A stretch of 32,799 bases of DNA, taken from contig JABCSP010000003.1 of assembly GCA_018238825.1 (NCBI GenBank), positions 1 through 32,799 on the forward strand, written 5' to 3'. Shown here piece by piece: positions 17,529 through 27,000 of this stretch. Source of the DNA: Candidatus Thorarchaeota archaeon. GTDB taxonomy: Archaea > Asgardarchaeota > Thorarchaeia > Thorarchaeales > Thorarchaeaceae. The notes under the pieces were generated by a model that was not told the origin of the DNA, made no database searches, and saw nothing but the letters and a program-made list of their open reading frames with translations. How positions within the stretch are numbered: the stretch's first letter is position 1; each line of letters starts with the position of its first letter. The translations under genes were made by a program, and so were the position numbers.

Positions 17529-18614
17529 ATGAATCAGTTCAAAAAGATTCCCAGAATACTTGCAACAATCTTAGCTTTGATGCTACTTCTATCAAGTTTT
17601 CAAGCTACAGTTCCAGCTCAAGCTGATTTGGACCCAGTTGTAGTGCTATTTGATGCGAGTCACTCACCACAATTTGATGCTGCTGATGCAGACTTGGGTT
17701 TAAAATTAATGTTTGACATGGTAAACACATCCACCCGTTATATCATACATGTTCATGAGGATGGTCCACTTGATGAAGAAGTCCTCAATGATATTGATAT
17801 TCTGATAATTGCGGGTTCAGACAGTTCTAGCCCCTTTAGTAATGAAGAGTATGCTGGAATTGTTGAAATGCTTGCTAATGGAAGCTCGCTATTTCTTCTT
17901 GGCGACCCCACAATTTCTGAAGATTCCACCTATTGGCCAGAAGGTCCGATGGAAGATACTGGTGACAATATTGCATTAAACACACTTCTTGATGGTATCA
18001 ATATGACTGGACCTCGTTTCAGTATTAATGAAACTGAAACAGATACTTGGTCTGATACAATGTTCGACTATGACCATTCAATCAATGGAAGCACTCCTTG
18101 GGTCATTGAACTGGACTCAACCACCTGGGATACTAATCACCCAATTTTCAGAAACATCAACGAAATTATGACAATGACATCAACTTTGAAACCAATTGAG
18201 CTAGCCAGTGGAATTGGTAATAGCTACGAAGGCTCCTTTGCTCAATATCGAAAAGATGTCAATTCATGGGCTAACTATACCATGCCTAACACGACGCTCT
18301 TCTCTTTGAACCCCCTTTCTTATTCTGCAATGAATGGAACTTTTCCATCATGGCTCTCCGCATTTGAGTACGGTTCAAGTAGAGTCACTATTGCAGGATC
18401 TACTATAATGTTCACAGGAAGACCCATTGATTTGCTAAACGCAGAACTCCAGTGGTTCTATGCAGCTGATAACGCGAAATTATTCATGAATATTCTAGAT
18501 TGGCTATCAGCAGATTTTGTTACTGCACCAAGTGCCATTGGTTCAATGCTAATTATCTCAGCTGTAATTTTGGTAATTGGTGTAGCATTCTATCTTTTGA
18601 AGAAGCTTAGGTGA
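17529..18614 (+). CDS. Secreted/membrane-anchored protein with GATase-like (DUF4350/GIFT-like) domain
   Basis: Signal peptide 'ILATILALMLLLSSFQATVPAQA', ectodomain 'VVVLFDASHSPQFD...DIDILIIAGSDSSSPFSNEEYAGIVEMLANGSSLFLLGDP', C-terminal TM and KKLR tail. Confidence 0.75.
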   Translation: MNQFKKIPRILATILALMLLLSSFQATVPAQADLDPVVVLFDASHSPQFDAADADLGLKLMFDMVNTSTRYIIHVHEDGPLDEEVLNDIDILIIAGSDSSSPFSNEEYAGIVEMLANGSSLFLLGDPTISEDSTYWPEGPMEDTGDNIALNTLLDGINMTGPRFSINETETDTWSDTMFDYDHSINGSTPWVIELDSTTWDTNHPIFRNINEIMTMTSTLKPIELASGIGNSYEGSFAQYRKDVNSWANYTMPNTTLFSLNPLSYSAMNGTFPSWLSAFEYGSSRVTIAGSTIMFTGRPIDLLNAELQWFYAADNAKLFMNILDWLSADFVTAPSAIGSMLIISAVILVIGVAFYLLKKLR

Positions 18615-19230
18615 GGGCCCATTGCGGTCTATCTAAGCCTTCTTCATCAAGTATCTCATCAATCAGGTCCTTTAATTCCCTCATACCCTGTTTTTTCAAG
18701 GCAGCTGATAGTATGATTGTGGGCTCTCTATCACTCACAGCCTCTCTAAGCTGAAATTTTAGAAAGTCTAATTCATCATCGATATGTCGTTTCTTTACCT
18801 TGTCCACTTTGTTTGCTAACACTATTACACGCGGGGAAATCTCACATAGAAAGGAATAGAACTCTACATCAACTGGTATTTCTCCACGAGATGACCATCG
18901 TTCGAAAAGCACTCTAAATAATGAAATATCAACAATGAATACTGATAGCAGAATCCTACTACTCCAACTTTCCAAACTTTCGATAATATGGTTCTTTGTT
19001 TCTTCAATAGTTGTTTTACTCTGTCCTGACATAAAACCGAACCCTGGAATATCTACTATAGTCACCGGGTCTAAATCGATCATCTGTTCCCATCGAGTAC
19101 TTCCAGGTCGTTTACCCACCCTTACTTTCTTTCCTGTGAGTACACGAATAGTGCTACTTTTCCCTACATTGCTTCTTCCAGCAAAGACAATCAAGGGATT
19201 GTTATTACCTGTAGGGTTTTGTTCTTTCAT
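18607..19230 (-). CDS. EngB/YihA-like GTP-binding protein
   Basis: 'IVFAGRSNVGKSSTIRVLTGKKVRVGKRPGSTR', 'VDIPGFGFM', 'NKVDKV'. Overlaps the convergent gene by 8 bp. Confidence 0.9.
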   Translation of the reverse strand: MKEQNPTGNNNPLIVFAGRSNVGKSSTIRVLTGKKVRVGKRPGSTRWEQMIDLDPVTIVDIPGFGFMSGQSKTTIEETKNHIIESLESWSSRILLSVFIVDISLFRVLFERWSSRGEIPVDVEFYSFLCEISPRVIVLANKVDKVKKRHIDDELDFLKFQLREAVSDREPTIILSAALKKQGMRELKDLIDEILDEEGLDRPQWALT

Positions 19231-19300
19231 ATTGAAAATCTCCTTTTACTATTAATCGTAGGATTTCAAGTCTTTCCTTTATTCAGGGAAGTCCGTACAA

Positions 19301-19531
19301 TCATCGGTTGCTTTTCCTACTCTCTAGGTGTCGACATTCGTTGATTAAGATACGGATGTCGGTTCTGAGAGTCACTTCTGCGTCTTCAATCTTCTTCTGT
19401 AAAGTTTCAATTACAGCATCAATTGGTAGATTTTCAGACTCCAAATCATCAACTATAGTCTTGACAGTTTCTAAATTAGAAATGTGGGATGCTATATTAT
19501 CAAAAGCAGGTCGAATAACTGAACCCGTCAT
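19301..19531 (-). CDS. Small hypothetical coiled-coil-like protein (76 aa)
   Basis: Heptad-like helical sequence 'ISNLETVKTIVDDLESENLPIDAVIETLQKKIEDAEVTLRTDIRILINECRHLE'; in an operon-like string. Confidence 0.5.
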   Translation of the reverse strand: MTGSVIRPAFDNIASHISNLETVKTIVDDLESENLPIDAVIETLQKKIEDAEVTLRTDIRILINECRHLESRKSNR

Positions 19532-19552
19532 TGGGAACGACTTCCCGTCAGA

Positions 19553-19705
19553 TTATTCCTCTTCATCTTCACCATATACCATGTATCCCATTGTGAGCAT
19601 AATAGCTATAATGCCCATTGCAGATAGTACGATGAATATAATTGAGGTGAAGGTATCAATATCAAGAAACTGCATTGGAATCTTGTGCCCTCGGAATTGG
19701 TCCAC
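19553..19705 (-). CDS. Mini membrane protein (50 aa from GTG, or 40 aa from ATG 19675), not in ORF track
   Basis: Hand translation: (MDQFRGHKIP)MQFLDIDTFTSIIFIVLSAMGIIAIMLTMGYMVYGEDEEE*: one hydrophobic TM segment and an acidic tail. Confidence 0.5.
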   Translation of the reverse strand: MDQFRGHKIPMQFLDIDTFTSIIFIVLSAMGIIAIMLTMGYMVYGEDEEE

Positions 19706-19740
19706 TTATAATCATTGCTGAATAATAACAGCTGTACTGA

Positions 19741-19992
19741 TTAAGCTTCAACACTACGTTGTTCATAGAATTTGTCTATGAATGATCCATAGATATCAAC
19801 AGACTCGGTCAAGGGATTGACCTCATCAATTGTCATTTCTATACCACATGATCCACACTTTACGGTCGCCATTCCATTATCTCTATAGATTTGAATCTTG
19901 ATGGCAGTATTTCCACAGTCCGGACATGGATAGACGTCTGGAATACGTTTCTGCGGTCGCCGACGTACTTTTTGTCTTCGTCTTCTTCCCAT
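19741..19992 (-). CDS. Elf1-like transcription elongation factor (zinc ribbon)
   Basis: 'MGRRRRQKVRRRPQKRIPDVYPCPDCGNTAIKIQIYRDNGMATVKCGSCGIEMTIDEVNPLTESVDIYGSFIDKFYEQ': basic N-tail, two CxxC motifs and the Elf1 'VDVYxxxID' motif. Confidence 0.85.
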   Translation of the reverse strand: MGRRRRQKVRRRPQKRIPDVYPCPDCGNTAIKIQIYRDNGMATVKCGSCGIEMTIDEVNPLTESVDIYGSFIDKFYEQRSVEA

Positions 19993-20151
19993 GATGCTTC
20001 ACCTATACCTATTTCACACCTAACAGAACATAAGCCCCGAAAGAAATGAGCAAGCCCTGCGGCTCAGGTGTTAATTTAAGCATTTTGTTAAGTGACAGAA
20101 TCACTCCATTACGAAGCTTTCTTATTGTAGGATGTGTCGCCCCGATTAGCG

Positions 20152-20385
20152 ATGTCCGACCTCTCAAAAAACTCTCAATGTGTACTCAAGATTCTTGAAA
20201 CTGCAGACTCCCTGACAACAACTGAGATCCTTGAGATTGCCCGTAAAAAGAAGTATGCTGACATCTGTACAGACTGTGCTGGTGGCGATGCTTTCGTAGC
20301 TGCTGCCAACCAACTTGTTGAGATGGGCCTTGTCACTAAAAAGTTTGGCAAGGGAGGCTATCGATGGCATCTAGTAAAAAGTTGA
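20152..20385 (+). CDS. Small winged-helix-like protein
   Basis: 'SQCVLKILETADSLTTTEILEIARKK...AAANQLVEMGLVTKKFGKGGYRWHLVK' HTH-like; overlaps the next gene start. Confidence 0.65.
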   Translation: MSDLSKNSQCVLKILETADSLTTTEILEIARKKKYADICTDCAGGDAFVAAANQLVEMGLVTKKFGKGGYRWHLVKS

Positions 20386-21632
20386 TTTACATGATAGACT
20401 GGACTAAAATCAGGAAAGATTTCCCTGCCCTTGAGCGTAGAATAAACGGTCGTCCAGTGGTGTATCTGGATAGCGCATGCATGGCACTCAAGCCCAGACA
20501 GGTTATTGATGCTATGAATGAATACTATGAGATGTATCCAGCATGTGCTGGAAGAAGTATCCATCGATTTGGTGAGGAGGCTTCTAATGCGTATTCTGCG
20601 GCTCGAGGCAAATTTGCCAAGTTCTTGAATGCTGCCCAAGAAGAAGAATGCATCTGGACTAGAAATGCTACAGAATCTCTCAATATTGTTGCAAGCTCAG
20701 TTAAACTGCCAAAAGGGTCCAAAATCATCACAACGTCTCTTGAACATCACAGTGGATCTCTTCCATTTGTCGAGAGAGCAAAAAGAGATGGTCTAGAGAT
20801 TGAGATCGTCAAAGCTCAGATGGATGGGACTTTTGACATCGAAGACTGGAAGAGTGCAATTGACAACAATACAAGTTTGGTATCTGTTGTACATTCTTCC
20901 AATGTCACAGGCACAGTATCTTCAATGAAAGATATCGTTGAGATTGCACATGATCGGGGAGCTCTGGTGATGTGTGATGATGCTCAGTATGCCCCTCATC
21001 ACCCCCTTGATGTTCAAAAAATGGATGTAGATTTTTCATGTATTTCAGTCCACAAAATGTGTGGACCCACTGGAATGGGAGTACTCTATGGGAAGATGGA
21101 GCATCTCGAATCAATGAACATGGCTCTATATGGTGGGGATACTGTTAGTGATGTAAAATTTGAAGATGGGCAGATACTTCCTGAATATCTTCCACCCCCT
21201 GAGAAATTTGAGGCTGGTCTGCAGAATTATGCTGGTGCAATAGGTGCAGGAGCTGCAGCTGAATATCTTCAAGCAATTGGAATGAATGAGATTGAGAAAC
21301 ATGAACGTTCTCTCCTTAAAGTTGCACTGAAAAGATTGCTTGATATGGAACATGTGCGCATCCTTGGAACAGATAACATCAACATCAAAACTGGTCTAGT
21401 GACTTTTAGTGTTGATACGGTCCCTTCAGCACATGATGTAGCAACATTCCTCAATGATGAATTCAATGTTATGGTTCGCAGTGGTGCTCATTGCGTACAT
21501 CCATTTCATCATCAGATGGGTATTCCAGTAGAACAAGGAACTGCCCGTGCTAGCTTTTACCTATACAACAATATGGACGATGTCAAAGCATTTCTTGATG
21601 GTCTAGAAACACTCATTGAAGCAAGTGCATGA
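20364..21632 (+). CDS. Class V aminotransferase / cysteine desulfurase-like (SufS/Csd type)
   Basis: 'VYLDSACMALKPRQVIDAM', 'EHHSGSLPF', 'CDDAQYAPHHPLDVQKMDVDFSCISVHKMCGPTGMGVLYGK', 'VRSGAHCVHPFHH' active-site Cys region. ATG 20391 is an alternative start. Confidence 0.88.
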   Translation: MASSKKLIYMIDWTKIRKDFPALERRINGRPVVYLDSACMALKPRQVIDAMNEYYEMYPACAGRSIHRFGEEASNAYSAARGKFAKFLNAAQEEECIWTRNATESLNIVASSVKLPKGSKIITTSLEHHSGSLPFVERAKRDGLEIEIVKAQMDGTFDIEDWKSAIDNNTSLVSVVHSSNVTGTVSSMKDIVEIAHDRGALVMCDDAQYAPHHPLDVQKMDVDFSCISVHKMCGPTGMGVLYGKMEHLESMNMALYGGDTVSDVKFEDGQILPEYLPPPEKFEAGLQNYAGAIGAGAAAEYLQAIGMNEIEKHERSLLKVALKRLLDMEHVRILGTDNINIKTGLVTFSVDTVPSAHDVATFLNDEFNVMVRSGAHCVHPFHHQMGIPVEQGTARASFYLYNNMDDVKAFLDGLETLIEASA

Positions 21633-21685
21633 AGTAACCAATGTCTGCACCTCAAGAAAGGGGCAGACTCTACTTTGTTTTTGAT

Positions 21686-23866
21686 TTAGCTTGTTTCTTT
21701 CTGAATTACTTCTTTTAGACGTTTAATCTCTTGAAGCGGGTCTGCAAACTCAAAACCATTTGAAGAGATTTCGATAGAATCTCCAAACTTCTTGACTCGT
21801 CCATGCATTGCGATGTACCTCCCTCTTATCTTGTCAGAGGTTGCTTGAATAGGTTCGTCTTCTTTACCTGATTTCTTAATCAGTTTTTGAGCCTCTTCAG
21901 CAGTCATCCCTAGAAGTTTTTCACCAATAGTACCGAACAAAGTCGCTCTTATCGAACCTGAACCATCATCGATTGTAATCTTGTAGAGCATTCGTGGTTC
22001 TGGTTTTTCCACTTCTCCACATGATTTGCAATTATACCCACCATCAACAGCCTCAAGTTTCTTGTTACATGTTGGACATGCTTCGTAGAATACCCGATTC
22101 TGTCCCATGTCGACTATTATTCCACAGATTTCGACATTCTTGCCTTCACTAGCTTCATCAATTTCACCAATAAGAAACCTAGACGCCTTAGTTGCTACAG
22201 TTTCGAAGGCAACATCTGATAGATCTAGTTGCTTGAGATCAGAATCTTCTGGATTCAGCATGATTTCTCCCTTACGGCCTACTTGATACTCCAATCCACC
22301 TCTATATCCTTCTTTCACATAACCGTGGAGAATTCTAATCACATCGCCTTCTTGAACATCAGCTACTTCTTCTACATCTTCACCCCAGAAAGTCACTCTG
22401 ATCTTACTTGTCTGGTCTGCAATTACTACATTTCTTAACTGACCTTCAGCTCCATCTTTTCTTGTGAAAGTCTTCACATCATAAGCAGTTACTACCTTAC
22501 CCTCTACATCAACATCTCTCATTTCAACGGAAAGATCAGATATGCTTGTTTTTCCAAGGGGTTCCGAACTACCTCCTCCAGTTCCTGATGATGCATTTTC
22601 AGTAATTTTTGACAAATCAAGTTGTTTCAATTTTGACCCCTTTGGGTTCAATTCAACTTTTGAACTCCTTCCAAATTGATACTCAACTCCACCTTGAAAG
22701 CCTTCTTTCACATAGCCGTGGAGGATTCTGATTATATCGCCTTCTTTTACTTTTGCAATGTGTTCATTATCTTCACCCCAGAAGGTCACTCTGATATTGC
22801 TTGTTTTGTCTGCGATGACAATATTTTGTACTTGTCCTTCACCACCATCCTTTCGTGTGAAGGTCTTCACATCATAGATTGTAGCGACCTTTCCTATTAT
22901 ATCCACATCATTCATTCCGGCTTCCAAATCTACAATATTCTTCATTCCAAGTGGTTCTGAACTGCTTGAATATTTTGGAGTAGATTCTGCAGTATCGATT
23001 TTGTCCTTAAGTCCCCTTTCAATAACTGTTGATTTACCTACATGAATTTCAATGTCATCCCCATCACGATTTGGACGAGTATATGCATGGTTTACTCCAA
23101 TGACTTCTCCAGGTTCGATTCCTTCAATCTCGTCTGCTTTATCGTCCCAAAAAACAAGGCGTGTACTTCCAGAATCGTCTGCAACAACCATTGCGAGTAC
23201 TTTTCCTTCACTACCGTCTTTCTTGTTGAATGTTGAAACTCTGAATACTCTTTGTACCTCAACCTTGAGAGATACATCATAGGTATTTTCCTGAAGATCG
23301 CTTATCTTCATTTCATCTTTTACTGTAGCACTGAAATCAACACCAAGTTCATCAATCTCATCATTTTCAAGTGGTTTGATTGTGCCCATTCGGCCTAGAT
23401 TAAGTTCAATCGTATCACCAAGTCCTGGTTTAACATATGCTCCTCGTACCTGAATGATACTTCCAACTGAGATGTGTTCTTCAGATACTGCCTTGGTCAT
23501 TTCATCCCAAAGTGCAACTCTGATACTACCAGTTTCATCTGAGATGAAGATACTAGCTACCTTTCCTTCACCACCATCCTTTCGTGCGAATGTTCGTACT
23601 GTACCTATTCTATCGACCCTACCCACAAGTCCTGCAACATTCTTGGTTGATTCAGTAATATCTTCTATTCTCTGGCGCGCACTTGGTGACATTTTATGCA
23701 AATCTACACCTAGTTCTCTTGCTACAATCATGGCTGCTGATTCATCATTGATGACTTCCGGACCCAATTCATTACGTTTTTCCTGAATCATTGTGAGGAT
23801 ATCATTTCGTTCGTAGTCCGATTTATGCTTTAGAATTAATTCAATTGTTTCTTCTAGAGTGAGCAT
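21686..23866 (-). CDS. Replication protein A-like multi-OB-fold ssDNA-binding protein with zinc finger
   Basis: Repeated OB modules ('VxTFxRKDGGEGxVxxIxIADxTSxIRVTFWGED') plus 'CPTCNKKLEAVDGGYNCKSCGE'. Confidence 0.9.
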   Translation of the reverse strand: MLTLEETIELILKHKSDYERNDILTMIQEKRNELGPEVINDESAAMIVARELGVDLHKMSPSARQRIEDITESTKNVAGLVGRVDRIGTVRTFARKDGGEGKVASIFISDETGSIRVALWDEMTKAVSEEHISVGSIIQVRGAYVKPGLGDTIELNLGRMGTIKPLENDEIDELGVDFSATVKDEMKISDLQENTYDVSLKVEVQRVFRVSTFNKKDGSEGKVLAMVVADDSGSTRLVFWDDKADEIEGIEPGEVIGVNHAYTRPNRDGDDIEIHVGKSTVIERGLKDKIDTAESTPKYSSSSEPLGMKNIVDLEAGMNDVDIIGKVATIYDVKTFTRKDGGEGQVQNIVIADKTSNIRVTFWGEDNEHIAKVKEGDIIRILHGYVKEGFQGGVEYQFGRSSKVELNPKGSKLKQLDLSKITENASSGTGGGSSEPLGKTSISDLSVEMRDVDVEGKVVTAYDVKTFTRKDGAEGQLRNVVIADQTSKIRVTFWGEDVEEVADVQEGDVIRILHGYVKEGYRGGLEYQVGRKGEIMLNPEDSDLKQLDLSDVAFETVATKASRFLIGEIDEASEGKNVEICGIIVDMGQNRVFYEACPTCNKKLEAVDGGYNCKSCGEVEKPEPRMLYKITIDDGSGSIRATLFGTIGEKLLGMTAEEAQKLIKKSGKEDEPIQATSDKIRGRYIAMHGRVKKFGDSIEISSNGFEFADPLQEIKRLKEVIQKETS
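22224..22571. repeat. Intragenic direct repeat copy 1 (OB fold 4 of RPA)
   Basis: Encodes GKVVTAYDVKTFTRKDGAEGQLRNVVIADQTSKIRVTFWGEDVEEVADVQEGDVIRILHGYVKEGYRGGLEYQVGR. Confidence 0.8.
22617..22975. repeat. Intragenic direct repeat copy 2 (OB fold 3 of RPA)
   Basis: Encodes GKVATIYDVKTFTRKDGGEGQVQNIVIADKTSNIRVTFWGEDNEHIAKVKEGDIIRILHGYVKEGFQGGVEYQFGR, highly similar to copy 1. Confidence 0.8.
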
Positions 23867-24028
23867 CTATGCCACCTTCCTCCAAGTGTTTGACGGTGCT
23901 TAGTCAATTAGTGAATCTTTACTGGAGGCTTTAAAGTAATCTGCTCAATAATGACGAGCTTGGAGACTTTTACAGCCCCCGAAGCGAAACACAGAATACA
24001 GAACATGTTAGAAACAACATGACTTATT

Positions 24029-27000
24029 GTGACAAAATCGGAACATGAATTACCCCCACACAGTATTGCCTACAGTCTATATTTCGAATCACTAAACGAA
24101 GAAATTGGCAGAATCTACGCTATTGCAGAATTAGCACGTATGAAGGGTTATGATCCAACCACAAGAGTAGAGATTCCACCTGCACATGATGTTGCTGCAA
24201 GAGTTGAAGCTACCCTTGAAGGTCCAAAAGGTGTTGCAAAGCGTATCCGAGAGTTACAAAAAGAGATGCAAAAAGAGCAGGTCGCTTTTGAGGTAGCAAA
24301 GGAAATCGCAGAAGGCACTCTCGGTGGTATAACTGATATTGAGAAAGCAGCTGAGAAGGCTGTACGAGTTGCACTAGCAATTCTAACTGAAAGTATCACA
24401 GCTGCACCCCTTGAGGGAATTGCGAGAGTCCGAATTAGAGGGTCAGATGAGAATCGCTATCTTGCTCTTTACTTAGCCGGTCCAATCCGTGCTGCTGGTG
24501 GTACAGAGGCTGCAATGACTGTCTTGGTGGCTGATTACGTTCGTCAGGTACTCAAATTGCCAGCTTTCAAATCTTCAGAGGCAGAAACAGAGCGTGCATT
24601 AGAAGAAGTAGAACTCTATGCACGTAATGTACATCTTCAATATCCTGTACATCCTGAACTTGTCAAGTTCGCCGCAGCCAGATTACCAATAATGCTTACC
24701 GGTGATCCAACTGAGGAGTTCGAGGTGTCAGGAAGTCGAAACCTTGATCGAATTGAAACCAATCGTGTTCGAGGCGGTGCGGTTCTTGTTCTCAGTGATG
24801 GAGTAGTAGGAAGAGCTGCGAAGCTTGCCAAAATTGTAAATGACGCAAACATCAAAGGTTGGGACTGGCTAGATGAAGTAGCTTCAAAAATGTCTAAAGA
24901 TTCAACCCAGGAAGAAGACTCTGCAGATAAGAAACTTGAACCGAAAGATGACTATCTAGCAGATGTAATTGGAGGAAGACCTGTATTCTCACATCCTCAA
25001 CGTCTGGGTGGTTTTAGGCTTAGGTACGGTCGTTCAAGAAACACAGGTCTTGCAGGTGTGGGAGTACATCCCGCAACTATGTACATTCTTGAAGAATTCT
25101 TGGCTACTGGAACTCACATTCGTACTGAACGTCCTGGGAAGGGGTCAATTGTTGCACCGGTTGATACTATTGAAGGTCCAATTGTTCTTATGAAAGATGG
25201 TTCAGTTGTACGATTTGTAGGATTAGATGATGCTCGTGGTTTCGAAGGGAAGATTGAGCAGGTACTATTTGTTGGTGATATTCTTGTTGCATTGGGGGAG
25301 TTTATTGAGAATAACCATCCTTTGGTCCCCTCGGGATATTGTGAGGAATGGTGGTCCCATGATTTAGAACATGCTATCTCAAAATTATCCGCTACACAAC
25401 TCACTAGTAGATTAAAAGGATCGGACCTGACCCCTAAAACCTTCAATGCGATAATAGAATCTCCTCTAACCATTATTCCAACCCCACCTCAAGCAGTTCA
25501 TCTCTCGAAGAAATTGAAAATTCCCCTCCATCCATACTATCTCTACAGATGGGCCGCACTCACAATAGACGAAGTTCGGAATCTCCGGGAATGGATGCTA
25601 GCTAAGCATAGAATAAGTAAGAAAGATGATGGACATATTGTACTTCCATTTGTTAGAAAGTACAAAACTATGTTAGAAAATATGGGAATTCCTCACAAGT
25701 TTTCGGAAAATCGTAAGAAACTAGTTCTGACAGATGATCCTGTAACGATTCTAGCTCAGCTAGGTCCTGATACAAAATCCCCCAAAGGAAAAAACACACT
25801 TGCGATGTTGAATTCAGTATCTGATGTTATCCTTCAAGATAAGGTTGGTTTTGCAATCGGAGCCAGAATGGGTCGTCCTGAGAAAGCGCAAGAACGCAGA
25901 ATGAAACCTCCTGTACAATCATTATTTCCTGTAGGTCGTTCGAAGGGGTCTGAAAGAAGAATTGATGAGGTTGCCAAGAGTGTTCAATACATTTCAACCC
26001 TTGAGCCTGATTGTAAATGTTTCGAATGTGGAATAGAAACTTTCGAATCAAAGTGTTCTCAGTGTGGCGCTCAGACAACAAAGATTCGGAAATGTCCTAA
26101 ATGTGAGATAAAGACATTTGAATCAGAGTGCCCTACGTGTCGCGTTTCCACAGAGATAGTGCGAGATCATGAATGTATAGAGTGTGAAATAGAAACTTCC
26201 GAATCAGAGTGTCCTACATGTGGTGCTTACACAACAAAAATCCCTGACGTTTCGGGAGTCGAAGTTGAGCTTGTGGCTCGCAAATGTCCTGGGTGTGAGT
26301 TAAAAACATTCGAATCAAAGTGCCCGCAGTGTGGCACTCACACAGAGATTGAACTTTGGTGTGGCGAGGAAGGTTGTGGACTTGCAATTGATCCTGCTAA
26401 AGGGATGTGTCCTGTCAGTCATGATCCCAATAAGATACGAAAAACACGAAAGGTCCCTGTTGATTTAAAGGCCCTTCTTGAACGAGTGAAAGACGAAGTA
26501 GGGGAATTTGAAACACATGGTGTTCGTGGAGTTCTTGGACTAACAAGTGATTACAAGATACCAGAATATCTGGGCAAAGGGATTCTCAGAGCGAAGTATG
26601 ATGTATACTGTTATCGAGATGGTACTGCTCGTTTTGATGCAACTGATGCTCCACTGACCCATTTTACTCCAAAGGAAATTGGTGTACCAGTCAACAGGCT
26701 TAGAGATCTTGGATATTTGATAGATTATGATGGGGCACCATTGGTATCCGAAGATCAGGTTGTAGAACTCAAAGTTCAGGATCTTGTTGTTCCTGAGAAC
26801 TGTGCCGACTACCTCCTCCGAGTTGGTAGATTTGTTGATGATTGTTTAGAGAAGATGTACAATCTTCCTAGGTACTACAACTTCAATGCTCAAGAGGATG
26901 TCATCGGTCAGCTTGTCATTGGTCTTGCTCCCCACACCTCTGCAGGTATAATTGGAAGAATAGTTGGGTTTACCAATGCAAGTGTATGTTACGCCCATCC

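Noticed and set aside
19308-19721. 137-aa plus-strand ORF opposite the small-protein string
   Set aside because: Serine/isoleucine-rich shadow of the minus-strand ORFs, which have better start context and protein character.
25114-25473. 119-aa ORF antisense to PolD DP2
   Set aside because: Fully inside a confidently identified gene; low-complexity S/T/P-rich translation.
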